DNA from: Candidatus Adlerbacteria bacterium
GTDB lineage: Bacteria > Patescibacteriota > Minisyncoccia > Phycocordibacterales > SBAW01
Length of the DNA: 35,929 nt
Direction: 5' to 3'
NCBI GenBank assembly: GCA_903851045.1
Contig: CAINNF010000009.1
Location: 70,525 to 106,453, forward strand
Shown here: in pieces, positions 1 through 9,766 of the stretch
Position numbering within the stretch: position 1 is the first letter of the stretch
Layout of the letters: the number at the start of each line of letters is the position of its first letter
Notes under the pieces: generated by a model
Told to the model about the DNA's origin: nothing
Database searches by the model: none
The model's input: the letters and a program-made list of their open reading frames with translations, nothing else
Position numbers and translations under genes: made by a program

Positions 1-25
1 ACGAGTACGCACATCCTTGTGCACA

Positions 26-3000
26 TTATTGCTCGACCCTAAAGACCGAACCAGCGGTCCTGCCGAAATTCTCTGGGAAGTACAGCTCGCTCGCTATCGC
101 AGGGAGATGGCTAAAGGTGCCTGGCGTCGTCGCACGCACATAGTACTCGTAGGTATACGTGCCTGGCGGCAGGTCTTGCGTGAACAAGAACAGGCGGTCA
201 TCATGCATCTCTTGGAAATCTGGGTAGAATTTTTGATAGGTCACCGATGCGTCGGTGGTAGTGCCATCGGCGGTCACACTGTTACTGCCGCCACCGAATC
301 CGAAGAATGCGAGTAGTGAACGCCACGTACCCACGAGCAGGTGCGGTATCGTGAAGACGCGCGACCGAACGCTTGCTGACACTGCCGCAAGTCCCGTCCG
401 CCCGGTCGTCGAGGCTATACCCACAGCACCGGTTTGAGACGCTTGGTCCTCGGTCGCCAGGTTGAAATTCACCAGCTCGAACCCTGCAGGGATGTAGTCC
501 TCGACCGAGAAGAGGTGGCGCTCCTTCGGCGAGATGATCGTGATGACGCCACGCACGACATCTCCCACTTTCGCAGTCGTGAGCGGGTGAGCATTCTTGG
601 CATCGGTCAAACTATAGAACTCGCGCGTGATTGCCACACCTTCGTCGCGCGGTGCGATCTGCTCCACGGGCACGTAGTACTTAAGACTCAGGTCGTAGTA
701 GAAGTTGTTCGGCAGTGTGCTTGCGTTCGACTTGGTGAACGTCAGGGTGTGCATGGTGTCGAGCACGATCTTCGCGGTCGGCATGAACGTCTCGATAGTT
801 GAGAGGATGTTCTGCTTCGAGAACGCGGTGGTCGATAGCGCGCTTCCATCCAAGGTCGTCGTGAGCGTAAAGCTCGACTCGGTCTCGCGCTTCCATGAGA
901 GATAGTCGGCGAGCGCGTCGATCGCGGACACCGATGTGTTGGTCGACCCCCACGACCCATCGCTTGCGCGACTCGCCACGAGCCAGCGGATCATGTTCGG
1001 CGTCTCGGCGAACTCTCGCTTGTCGGCGACCAATGCCTTAAGGAGAAGCGCGGTATCCTTCTCTGGCGTCTCGTAGTACATCCAACCCCTCTGTTCTTCG
1101 TTTTGCTTCACGTACGCGCCGCGTGAGTCGATCAATACCCGATTCATCAGCGTCGCGAACACTTTGTCTTTGAATTGGGACGATGTTCCACCACTGGTGG
1201 TCAGAAGCGCGAGATAGCCGAGCGTGTTACTGCTGGCCACATCACTCAGATACTTCGTGGTCGCACGACCCTGCACATCGCTGAGCAGTGCTGCGTAGGC
1301 AGATGAACCCGCGTCCGCGCGCGACACCGCATACGCGAGAAGCACGAGCGAGTCGGTATCATTATCATTCTTGAAGGCCGTACTTTTGTCGTACAGATAC
1401 TGCACTGCCTGAGCGATCACCGACTGACGAACGGAGTATCCGGCGTTCTTGAGGTCGACCAGTGTGTTGAGCACCTCCATGGTGAGATACGGGTCGGTGC
1501 GGAGTCCTTTGTAGTATGAGAATCCCCCATCGATCGTTTGTGTGTCGTAGAGTTGACCGAGTCCGATCGTCACCGCCTGGTCGACCGTATAGTCGACTCC
1601 GTCGAAGGCGACCTTCGGAATCGTGAACGAAGCACCGACGTTCGGTATCGCAAGCGCTCGCTTCGTGATAGCGATCGCAGAGAGCTTGCTCGAGATCTGC
1701 TCGGCACATCCGTACGGATAGGTGAACAGATACTTGAGCGCATCCGACAGGTAGACCGCCAACGTCGCACTCGTCTTTATCGTAAGACCTCCTTTGTCGA
1801 CAAGCACATTGTGCGGCAGGTACAGGTACTCCTGCACACTGGTCGAGCCGGTCGACCCAGCGGTCGCCGTCGATTCATAGGTCATGTTCCTCGTGATCGG
1901 GAACGACTGCGTGACCGTATCGTTATAGGTAGCGTTCTTGGCAGAAAGTGTGAACGTGTGCGCGCCTTCGGTCACAGTCAAAGGTGCCTTCACTTTGAAG
2001 TACACGGTCGCGGTATCACCTGCAGCGATGGTGCGCTGTGTCTGCGGCGTATCTTCGATCTGCAACGTCGGACTCGTGAGCGATACGGAGAGCGACTGCG
2101 GATCTTTTGTCTGATTGAATATCTTCGCACCGATCATGAACTCGTCACCGGGGACCGCGAAGCGTGGCGCGATCGGCACTGTCATGACATCCTTCTGTGC
2201 GACGATCTCCTGGTACTGCACACCAAGCTTCGTATCCTTCGTGATACCGACCGATTCGACCTGCCACTTGGTCAGGTTGTCCGGCAGCGTGAACGACACG
2301 CTCGCCACCCCTTGTGCGTTCGTCACCACATCAGCCTGCCAAAACGCCGTGTCCTTGAACTCTCCCCGCTTGCGAGTCGCCAGATCGGCTGGACTTCCGC
2401 CGTCTCCCCCCTTCGTGCCGGTCGGTATCGGCGTTTCTTCGAGCAGGTTCTTGATATTCGTCTCGGCCGTCACCGCGAGCGGGAAGCCGCCGTAGAAGAA
2501 CACGAGCGGATCCTTCTTCGGATTGCCTGCGAGCGCCAGGACGCTCACGTCCGCCACCGCGACTGAAACGTCGGCAGGCACCGGCCGGTTCTGCGAATCC
2601 GTCGTCGTGATGGTGAGGTTCACTTTTTCTCCCGGCAGATACGAGGTCTTGTCCGGATGTATACCGATCGTCAACTCCTTTTCTTTTTTATCCACCGTAA
2701 ATTGGACCTGTCCGAACTTCACCTCTGGCCCTGGCGACAACAAGGTGACCGATGCGTACACATTGGGCACATAGTCCGCCGTTATCGGGAATTGATACTC
2801 ATAGATACTCTGCGTGATATCGACGACCTCATAGGTAAAGATGCGTCCACGCTCGATAGAGATCAGCGCCTTGGCATGGGGGTAGGGGTTTTGGATGATG
2901 AACTTCGCCATGTCACCCACCCGCACGTCGGTCTTCTCTGCGGTCATAGTGAGCGTCGCATTGTTCGTCGGCTGTACCGTGACCGTGCCACTACCATAGA

Positions 3001-6000
3001 CATAGATCTCGCTCGTACTCTTGATGTCGTTCCCACGACCGTCCGTCCCGACCCCATCTATCTCATACTCCCCCGGGTCAGTGAGCATGATCTGCTCCGA
3101 GTAGTCACCGGTGAAATTCGTCGAGATATGCTTCGTGATGACCGAGGTCAGTGTTCGTGTCGGTCGATCATAAAAACCTCCATCCACCTCTTGACGCTTG
3201 TACGAAGACCAGTCGACCTTGTTGACCGTGACCGTGATGTTCGACTTCGATACTGGCTTGCCCTTCACATCGACCGTCTTCAGTCGCAGTGCGAACGGCG
3301 TCTTCGCTGCCGTAAACGACGGATCCGCTTTGACGCCCAGATAGTAGTCGCCACGATGTACGATGAACGACTTCTCGAAGCTCACCGACTTACCCTGTTT
3401 GTCGTGCATGGTGCCATGGAACACGAAGATCTTGCTCTGGTCGCGATCACTACCCTTGTACAGCGTGTTGAAATCGAGTGGCAGTTGCACCTGTGTGGCC
3501 CCCTGCGCGTCCAGCGTCACCTTTCCGCTCTTCAGATACGTGTCACCGTACCCACAGTCATAACAGTCATACCACCCGCTCCCGAAATCGAAATACTCGT
3601 CCGTGTATCGATCGAAGTAATAATTTTGTGACGTGACGCTGTACTCGAGCGTCCCACCATCAAGCGGCACACCGAAGTAGTACTTGCCGGACACGGAGAT
3701 ATTTGCCGTGTCCCCCGCCAGGTACTCGTCTTTGTCCGCCTGCGCTTCGGTTTCGAACGCAGCTCCCACATATTCCTCCACATCGAAGCTCGAGTAGTCG
3801 CTGCCGGCTGAGATACCGTAGGTCCCCAATGGGGCGTCGACGGGCAGCGTGATGTTGGTCGAGAACGTACCATATGCATTCACTGGCACTTGCTGCGTCA
3901 ATAGCACGTTTCCTTTACTGTCGGTGATACGGATCTTGATATCCTTATCTTGGAACACCTGGAACACGCCATCGAAATTCACTCGATAAAGGCCTTTTAT
4001 GAACACCTGCTGCCCTGGACGATATATCGGTCGGTCGGTGTACACGTACGTGCGATCATCTTGGTACGCATTCGACCAACTCCCTTGGCTAAGCGTATCC
4101 GCCCATTGTGACACCACCGCCGTGTCATCTCCCGAGGTGATGGCAGCGCCGACGACGTCAGCGATGAGCGGAAACTCCGTGATCCCGTTGACGTCGGTCG
4201 TGTTCGAACGAGCGAGCACGAGTGGCGCATCGAGCTTGTTCCGGTCGGTCGTTTGATACACCGAGATCTTCGCGCCGACCTCAGGCGCGAGCGAGTGGAT
4301 ACGGCTTAGCCAGTACACCGACCCACGCGTATCGTCCGGTGTAAGATCTGGAACATCGGGTAGGTAGTCATATGATGTCCACTTCACCCGATTATCGGTC
4401 ACTGCCAAGTTGGTCACGCTCACATAGGTGCGCGCATACAGCTGTTCGCCTTGATCGTCTTGATACTGCGGATGGCTGAAGGAGAGGATGTACTGGCCTC
4501 GTGGGTCGGCGAAATACTCTTTTAGATCGATCTGGAAGTACTGGTTCACCCACTGGTCGCTTTGCAGCGCGATCTTTTTCGTCACTGCTGTTTGGCATGC
4601 GAGCGAACTATTCGGTACAGTGGTCACGTCGCTCGGCTGGGTCGCGAGATACCGCACCATGGTGTCGGGACTCACCTTACACACATACACGTTCACGTAG
4701 TCGAAGTTTTCGGTCGCATAGGTGAGTGCGGTCTTATCCGGCGTGGTCACATCGTAGATCTTTTGAAGATTCTGGAAGCGTAGGTAGAACTTCGGTGCTT
4801 TGGTCGTCGTGAACGAGAGCTGTGTACCCGCCTTTTGTCCGAACACATCTTCGACCGCAGCCTGAAGCGTATACGACTGGAGCGGCAAGAGACCGTAGTG
4901 AATTCGATTCACGTACTGTCCAACGACACAGGGCTTCGGGTAGTCATAGGTGTTGGAGTCTTCCAGGTACGGGTTATCCCATCGCCCAAAGACCAGGTGT
5001 TTGTTCGCAGAGAAGTTCTTATAGAACTCACTCGCCTCTTGTACCTTCAGCGGCACATTCGTACAGAGCACTACGTCACTGATACTCGCAGCGCTCGCGC
5101 CGCTCGTGGGTGTCGTCTGCAGGATCTGAAGCTGCGAATAGACGGACAAGGTTACAACGACCGGATCTTTGTTGATCACATACCCCGATGCGTTCACCAA
5201 CCGATCGAACGTGACCGGGACCTTCTCTCCCCGACCGTACGCACTGGGGTCGAACGACATGATGAGCTGAGTCTTGTCATCCACCTTCGTACAGGTATCG
5301 GTCGAGTCTGTGGCGTCAGCACCGCTTTGACATTTTTTTCCATAGACGATCTTTTTGAGGCCTTTGGCATGTATGGAACTCTTATCGACATCGATATCCT
5401 CGTAGAATGAGAAGGTTACCGTCCCCGATGGATCGAAGAGGTCGGCGGACGCCAGGTCGGTGCTATCGGACTGAGCGGTCACCCCCTGGAGCACGGGCGT
5501 GGTTGTTATGGTCGTCGAGACCGCTGGGTTGAACAAGGACCCGGACAGTGCGATATCCCCTCCCACTGGATACACCGTGGAGATGGTCGCGGTATATGAG
5601 GTCGTGAAGTCCCACACGTTCGTGTGACCGTTCAGAGAGTTCTTCGGTACGATATGGATGATCGAGGTATCCTCGACCTGTTGTTGCTCCCCGCTCGCAT
5701 CATCCCACACCGCAGATGTGCCATAGGTTGCCACGAATGCTATCTTGCCGTGGGTCGTGTTATTGATGAGCGTGATCTCAGGGGTCGTCTTTTGCAGATC
5801 GACCGGCTGATTGAAAGAGATGTCTATCCCCTGGTCGTACACCACCGTGTCGGATGTCGCATGGTTGAGACGCAGGCTGGTGGTCGTGAACGAGTACGTC
5901 TTGCCCGGCACTGACAGGCCGTCCATGGAAACGAAATCGGGACGGATAGCGACCGTATAGTGTGCGGAACCAAAAAGCGTCTTGTCCGGAATGAACTGGA

Positions 6001-6655
6001 GCGTGCGGGTCGATATCCATTTGAACTTTCCGGGTGTCGCGGGTGTGATGATGATGGGTATGTTCTTCGTATCGAGCTTTGACAGTGTCGTGAGCGGGAC
6101 CATGGGGCGATTGAACACGATGGTGATAGCGGAGGAGAGGTTCGCTTCAGCGGTCGCGTCTGGGAACACGCTTACCACCGCCGGGTCTTCATCGACGAGA
6201 AAATCTTTTTTGATCACTCCCGTATCGGTGGTGAGCGATACGCGATAGTGCATACCAAGCTCGAGCGCGGTAGATGGTTTGTACACTACCGCATCTGGCA
6301 GTACGGAAGGCACCCATTCCCCCGCGATACTCGGCTCGAAAGATATCTTCGCTTGTACGCTCTCTCTGGGGACCCCTTGCGGCACGTTCACGATGATCGC
6401 TCCATGTTGAGAGATCTTATCGTTCACGAGTGTATAGACCTGCGTGTAGTTGGTGGACGGTACGAAGAAAGCGACACCCCCGAACGGACTTCTCAGCAGC
6501 AGCAGCACAACACCGAGCACGAGCACGACGACCGCACCACCGATAGCGAGACGTTTTGTCCGTGGAACACGTTGGAACCAGAGCACGCAGGAGATACTAT
6601 ACGAACGAATGCTCGCAAAAAACGCAGCTCGACTCGGTCGTTCTGGCTGATCCAT
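26..6655 (-). CDS. Alpha-2-macroglobulin family protein with thioester
   Basis: A 2209-aa membrane-anchored bacterial alpha-2-macroglobulin. A short cytoplasmic N-terminus is followed by one TM segment (about residues 36-54) and no lipobox, so the body should sit outside the cytoplasmic membrane. Macroglobulin-type beta domains fill most of the protein; the A2M_N signature YTDRPIYRPGQ is near residue 870 and the A2M domain near 1430-1470. The thioester PYGCAEQ is intact, with Cys1650 and Gln1653 (DNA 1691-1720), followed by the helical thioester domain. Family members trap proteases covalently after bait-region cleavage and are thought to protect the envelope. At 2209 aa it is longer than E. 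coli YfhM (about 1650 aa). The ATG at 6655 has a GGGGG ribosome-binding stretch just upstream. The usual partner pbpC is not visible, but only 25 bases remain downstream. Confidence 0.95.
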   Translation of the reverse strand: MDQPERPSRAAFFASIRSYSISCVLWFQRVPRTKRLAIGGAVVVLVLGVVLLLLRSPFGGVAFFVPSTNYTQVYTLVNDKISQHGAIIVNVPQGVPRESVQAKISFEPSIAGEWVPSVLPDAVVYKPSTALELGMHYRVSLTTDTGVIKKDFLVDEDPAVVSVFPDATAEANLSSAITIVFNRPMVPLTTLSKLDTKNIPIIITPATPGKFKWISTRTLQFIPDKTLFGSAHYTVAIRPDFVSMDGLSVPGKTYSFTTTSLRLNHATSDTVVYDQGIDISFNQPVDLQKTTPEITLINNTTHGKIAFVATYGTSAVWDDASGEQQQVEDTSIIHIVPKNSLNGHTNVWDFTTSYTATISTVYPVGGDIALSGSLFNPAVSTTITTTPVLQGVTAQSDSTDLASADLFDPSGTVTFSFYEDIDVDKSSIHAKGLKKIVYGKKCQSGADATDSTDTCTKVDDKTQLIMSFDPSAYGRGEKVPVTFDRLVNASGYVINKDPVVVTLSVYSQLQILQTTPTSGASAASISDVVLCTNVPLKVQEASEFYKNFSANKHLVFGRWDNPYLEDSNTYDYPKPCVVGQYVNRIHYGLLPLQSYTLQAAVEDVFGQKAGTQLSFTTTKAPKFYLRFQNLQKIYDVTTPDKTALTYATENFDYVNVYVCKVSPDTMVRYLATQPSDVTTVPNSSLACQTAVTKKIALQSDQWVNQYFQIDLKEYFADPRGQYILSFSHPQYQDDQGEQLYARTYVSVTNLAVTDNRVKWTSYDYLPDVPDLTPDDTRGSVYWLSRIHSLAPEVGAKISVYQTTDRNKLDAPLVLARSNTTDVNGITEFPLIADVVGAAITSGDDTAVVSQWADTLSQGSWSNAYQDDRTYVYTDRPIYRPGQQVFIKGLYRVNFDGVFQVFQDKDIKIRITDSKGNVLLTQQVPVNAYGTFSTNITLPVDAPLGTYGISAGSDYSSFDVEEYVGAAFETEAQADKDEYLAGDTANISVSGKYYFGVPLDGGTLEYSVTSQNYYFDRYTDEYFDFGSGWYDCYDCGYGDTYLKSGKVTLDAQGATQVQLPLDFNTLYKGSDRDQSKIFVFHGTMHDKQGKSVSFEKSFIVHRGDYYLGVKADPSFTAAKTPFALRLKTVDVKGKPVSKSNITVTVNKVDWSSYKRQEVDGGFYDRPTRTLTSVITKHISTNFTGDYSEQIMLTDPGEYEIDGVGTDGRGNDIKSTSEIYVYGSGTVTVQPTNNATLTMTAEKTDVRVGDMAKFIIQNPYPHAKALISIERGRIFTYEVVDITQSIYEYQFPITADYVPNVYASVTLLSPGPEVKFGQVQFTVDKKEKELTIGIHPDKTSYLPGEKVNLTITTTDSQNRPVPADVSVAVADVSVLALAGNPKKDPLVFFYGGFPLAVTAETNIKNLLEETPIPTGTKGGDGGSPADLATRKRGEFKDTAFWQADVVTNAQGVASVSFTLPDNLTKWQVESVGITKDTKLGVQYQEIVAQKDVMTVPIAPRFAVPGDEFMIGAKIFNQTKDPQSLSVSLTSPTLQIEDTPQTQRTIAAGDTATVYFKVKAPLTVTEGAHTFTLSAKNATYNDTVTQSFPITRNMTYESTATAGSTGSTSVQEYLYLPHNVLVDKGGLTIKTSATLAVYLSDALKYLFTYPYGCAEQISSKLSAIAITKRALAIPNVGASFTIPKVAFDGVDYTVDQAVTIGLGQLYDTQTIDGGFSYYKGLRTDPYLTMEVLNTLVDLKNAGYSVRQSVIAQAVQYLYDKSTAFKNDNDTDSLVLLAYAVSRADAGSSAYAALLSDVQGRATTKYLSDVASSNTLGYLALLTTSGGTSSQFKDKVFATLMNRVLIDSRGAYVKQNEEQRGWMYYETPEKDTALLLKALVADKREFAETPNMIRWLVASRASDGSWGSTNTSVSAIDALADYLSWKRETESSFTLTTTLDGSALSTTAFSKQNILSTIETFMPTAKIVLDTMHTLTFTKSNASTLPNNFYYDLSLKYYVPVEQIAPRDEGVAITREFYSLTDAKNAHPLTTAKVGDVVRGVITIISPKERHLFSVEDYIPAGFELVNFNLATEDQASQTGAVGIASTTGRTGLAAVSASVRSRVFTIPHLLVGTWRSLLAFFGFGGGSNSVTADGTTTDASVTYQKFYPDFQEMHDDRLFLFTQDLPPGTYTYEYYVRATTPGTFSHLPAIASELYFPENFGRTAGSVFRVEQ

Positions 6656-6711
6656 AAGCCCCCTAACTGTACCACCACGTACCGCAACACAACACAGTTA
6701 TCAACCCACAG

Positions 6712-6787
6712 TGGTGCACCCTCCAGGGCTCGAACCTGGGACCTTCTCAGTGTAAATGAGTTGCTCTACCAACTGAGCTAAGGGTGC
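6712..6787 (-). tRNA. tRNA-Val (UAC)
   Basis: A full cloverleaf can be drawn: acceptor GCACCCU/AGGGUGC, D arm GCUC/GAGC, anticodon loop UUUACAC (anticodon UAC, codon GUA), T arm CCAGG-UUCGAGC-CCUGG, discriminator A and an encoded CCA. The only flaw is an A-A opposition at pair 27-43. It lies just upstream of the alpha-2-macroglobulin gene on the same strand. Confidence 0.95.
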
Positions 6788-6805
6788 ATATATCGAACGC
6801 AACCT

Positions 6806-6834
6806 ACTGTACCCTGCTTTTATACTTTTCTCAA
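6806..6834 (-). promoter_or_regulatory. Probable promoter of tRNA-Val
   Basis: Read on the minus strand, TTGAGA (6834-6829) and TACAGT (6811-6806) are separated by exactly 17 bases. Transcription would start about a dozen bases before the tRNA 5' end. The -35 matches the consensus at 5 of 6 positions and the -10 at 4 of 6. Confidence 0.5.
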
Positions 6835-6844
6835 CACAGGGGCT

Positions 6845-8029
6845 TTACGGAACAATGGACGACCCGACGATGGGCGTTATTTGACCAACGGATGGTATCA
6901 ATATACAAGCCTTACCGACCCAGAGGAAACAATCTTGGATACCCGCCACGTAAAATCCGACCGCAGCGACGCCAGGCAGCGGCAGAGTATAGAACGGGAA
7001 CGCTTGCGACCCGTTGAGATACGTCAACATGATGTTCGATATCGGCGGCGGAGCGCTTGGCAGGGCAATGAATAGTTGCGTGAGAACACCGGGAGGACAA
7101 TTGCAGATGGCCGGATTCGAGTAGGTGACGAACCCACCAAACGGCACTGGCGCGAACGCGCGCGCTACATGTATCGAAAAGATATCCTCGATCGAAGAGA
7201 TCGCCCCCCGCACGAACGTATCCACCTTCGACACGGACGTTGATGTGGCGTTCTTTTGTTGGATCGCGGCACGAACATAATCGGCATACATCTTTTGAAA
7301 GTCCATCGTTTCGGCTTGGGTGCGCACTATCTGTAACGCTTGCGCCACCACCTCCGGCGATTGTCCTGCTTGGGTCAGATCGTCCTGGAGCTTCGAGAGA
7401 TACTTGTCGAGATTGACGAGATTCGGATTGGTGCTCGTTGCGGCTGAACTAGAAGATGTGGTGGTATTCGACTGTGTGGATGGGACTGTGGGGGTAGGAG
7501 GGGCGACGACCGTGGTGGTGGGCACTGTCGACACGACCGAGGTCGTGGTTTGGATGACCGGCGTATTCGTGGTGGTCGTTTGAGCACCGGCACACCCCAT
7601 CATCGCTCGCGTGTGCTCTCCCACGAAACCCCACCCGGTCGTGCCGGGCGAACCTGATGAGACGATACCGTGCGCCGCCTGCCACAGCTGTACTGCCCTG
7701 AGCGTTATAGGGCCAAAGTAGCCGGTGGTCGGACTGATGCCGAGGAATTGCTGGAGGCGCGACACTTGGCCGTTCGTGGTCGTGTCGGTTGTTCCTGCCG
7801 AGAGGTTCGTGAATAGGGCGACACAAGTCAGGCCGGACGTCGGCGAACCGCCGAGTGCAACCGATACGTTATTGATCACGCTTTGGTCCGCACCGAACGA
7901 CTGCAGAAGACCGACAATGGCGGACACTTGCGCCGTCGTGAGACCCGATGCTTGAGCAGGGACCGCGGTACCCATAAGCGAGAGGGATATGGCTGCACCA
8001 GCGATGAGACGATACATGTGATGTCGCAT
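6845..8029 (-). CDS. Secreted peptidoglycan-binding-domain protein
   Basis: A 394-aa exported protein. It has a signal peptide (about residues 1-27, hydrophobic core then AQA), a QVSAIVGLLQSFGADQS segment (about 34-50), a PG_binding_1 domain (about 88-143, with RLQQFLG, TGYFGPIT and FVGEHTRAMM) and a long Ser/Thr-rich linker. The C-terminal roughly 100 residues are hydrophobic, with cysteines (CNCP, CFLWVGKAC). The domain should bind cell-wall glycan stems; no catalytic domain is recognised. The start at 8029 (MRHHMYR) was chosen because it begins the signal peptide; ATG 8017 is an alternative, and the open frame extends upstream to 8227 only by running into the helicase gene. Its N-terminal half is paralogous to that of the product of 9765-12116, on the other side of the helicase. 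Confidence 0.85.
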   Translation of the reverse strand: MRHHMYRLIAGAAISLSLMGTAVPAQASGLTTAQVSAIVGLLQSFGADQSVINNVSVALGGSPTSGLTCVALFTNLSAGTTDTTTNGQVSRLQQFLGISPTTGYFGPITLRAVQLWQAAHGIVSSGSPGTTGWGFVGEHTRAMMGCAGAQTTTTNTPVIQTTTSVVSTVPTTTVVAPPTPTVPSTQSNTTTSSSSAATSTNPNLVNLDKYLSKLQDDLTQAGQSPEVVAQALQIVRTQAETMDFQKMYADYVRAAIQQKNATSTSVSKVDTFVRGAISSIEDIFSIHVARAFAPVPFGGFVTYSNPAICNCPPGVLTQLFIALPSAPPPISNIMLTYLNGSQAFPFYTLPLPGVAAVGFYVAGIQDCFLWVGKACILIPSVGQITPIVGSSIVP

Positions 8030-8091
8030 ACAATCTACGTAGCTATAGCATAGCACCTGCGTACCACCCGGCGAGCCTCGCCTGTTGACAG

Positions 8092-9669
8092 TTACCCTTT
8101 GAGTCCGAGTTTGATGAGTCGCGCCCGGATAGCGCCCGGTTGGCGGCCAAGAACCTCTGCTATCCCCTTCACCTTCTCCCCGTTCCCGAATCGGTGGGTC
8201 ACCTCGACGTCTTCCTCTGTACTCCACGGTCGGTACGCGTTCTTGTGCTTCTCGCGGATCGTGTCCACTGAAAAACTTTTCTTCGCGCCTACCTTCGTGT
8301 GCGCGACTTTCGTTGTATCCACCTGCCCCCCGTTCGCTTTGATAAAATTATCGTGCATCGTCCGTAGCTCTTCGGATGACAATTTGGCGAACGCCTCGAT
8401 TGCCGCATCTGAATGTTCACGAAAGGTCTCGTCAATCGCCAAGATCTCGGGATGCACCTGGAGTGCACGTTCGTTGAGCCCGCCGAGCGAGAGCCCCTTG
8501 AGCGTACGCACGCGCGAGAGCGCGACGTAGCCTTGGCCATACTCGAACGCCTGCGCGAGGTCCATATGCGCCGCATCGAGCGACATCCCTTGACTCTTGT
8601 GCACCGTCATCGCCCATGCGAGGCGCAGCGGCACTTGGGTGATGGATGCGAGCACACGCCCATTGTCCGCGATGTTCCACTCATCGGTCTCGACGACGAG
8701 CGTGCGTCCGTCGAACGTCTTCACGATCGGCTTCCCCTCGACGGAGAACCCGGCTATGGTGCCGAGCGTGCCGTTACAAAACTCATGTTTTTGGACGTCA
8801 TTCTTGGTGAACATCACACGCGCACCAACCTTCAGCGGCAACGACTCCGGCGAAAGGCAGCCGCGTTTGAGCGACATGACCATGGACTCCGGCCCAAAGC
8901 TCGTCATGGTGAAGACACGCATCTCGCCCGGGATAGCACGCAATGCGACATCGTTGATGCGGTCGACATCTGCATTGTGCGAATATAATTTCGTCACCGC
9001 ACCTTCGGGTTCGGGAGTGAAGCGAGTCCTCAGGAGCTTCCGATGCGAGTCGGTCAGTGCGTTCTGGCGCATCGCCGTCAGCACGTCGAGAAAGGCCGGG
9101 TCTTCTTGTCGGTGCTGCTCGTGCAGATAACACACGATGGGACTCAGCCGCGCCCACGCAGGCGAACCAAAGGAGAAGATCGATCTTCTGTCCTCGAATA
9201 GTTCTTGCGATTCGTCCTCGACGTCACGACGCACCACTGGCGGCAGCTGGAAGAAGTCGCCCACAAGGATCACTTGCAGCCCGCCGAACGGTCGATCGTT
9301 GCGCCTGACGGTGCGGCACACCGCATCGACCATACTAAGCGTCTCAGCCGCGAGCATCGACACTTCGTCGACAATGAGCACGTGCGCGAACAACACCCGG
9401 TCGACGATGCGCTTATTTTGTGCGATCTGGTCGAGGTCGTAGTCGGTGAGACGCGGCTTGATACCGATACCCGCCCACGAGTGGATCGTGAAGCCACCGA
9501 TATGGGTCGCGGCGATACCGGTCGAGGCGGTGATGGACGGCTCCACCCCGCGCTCGGTCAGCCACGCGACATATTGGTTGACGGTGTGCGACTTGCCACT
9601 CCCCGGCTCACCGGTGAGAAACACGTTCGCACCCGTCTTCAGGATAGTGAGTGCTTCGTCTTGGGTCAT
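8092..9669 (-). CDS. Pif1-like superfamily 1B DNA helicase
   Basis: About 525 aa with a full helicase motif set. These are Walker A GEPGSGKS near the N-terminus, Walker B VLIVDEVSML, motif III GDFFQLPPV, and the C-terminal MTVHKSQGMSLD and YVALSRVRTL motifs typical of Pif1/RecD-type 5'-3' helicases. The last 45 or so residues (WSTEED, GRQPGAIRARL) form an extra HTH/SANT-like tail that may bind DNA. Pif1 enzymes unwind forks, R-loops and G-quadruplexes; a role in replication or repair is inferred. The ATG at 9669 is preferred; an in-frame GTG at 9681 would add four residues. It lies 62 bp before the neighbouring peptidoglycan-binding gene. Confidence 0.9.
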   Translation of the reverse strand: MTQDEALTILKTGANVFLTGEPGSGKSHTVNQYVAWLTERGVEPSITASTGIAATHIGGFTIHSWAGIGIKPRLTDYDLDQIAQNKRIVDRVLFAHVLIVDEVSMLAAETLSMVDAVCRTVRRNDRPFGGLQVILVGDFFQLPPVVRRDVEDESQELFEDRRSIFSFGSPAWARLSPIVCYLHEQHRQEDPAFLDVLTAMRQNALTDSHRKLLRTRFTPEPEGAVTKLYSHNADVDRINDVALRAIPGEMRVFTMTSFGPESMVMSLKRGCLSPESLPLKVGARVMFTKNDVQKHEFCNGTLGTIAGFSVEGKPIVKTFDGRTLVVETDEWNIADNGRVLASITQVPLRLAWAMTVHKSQGMSLDAAHMDLAQAFEYGQGYVALSRVRTLKGLSLGGLNERALQVHPEILAIDETFREHSDAAIEAFAKLSSEELRTMHDNFIKANGGQVDTTKVAHTKVGAKKSFSVDTIREKHKNAYRPWSTEEDVEVTHRFGNGEKVKGIAEVLGRQPGAIRARLIKLGLKG

Positions 9670-9750
9670 ACTGTTGGTCACTTCACGCTACCGCATGGAC
9701 ACGCGAGAATCAACAGAGGGGGGTGCAGGCTGTCGCGCGGAAACGACTCG

Positions 9751-9766
9751 AACGTACGCGTACGTT
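9751..9766. repeat. Perfect 16-bp palindrome at a gene end
   Basis: AACGTACGCGTACGTT is identical to its own reverse complement. It overlaps the stop codon of the LamG-domain gene and lies about 80 bp upstream of the helicase start. There is no T-run, so it is not a standard intrinsic terminator. It may be a binding site for a dimeric protein. Confidence 0.6.

Noticed and set aside
1365-6781. Many long plus-strand open frames opposite the macroglobulin gene
   Set aside because: They are antisense shadows of a GC-rich gene: Arg- and His-rich, low complexity and without domains.
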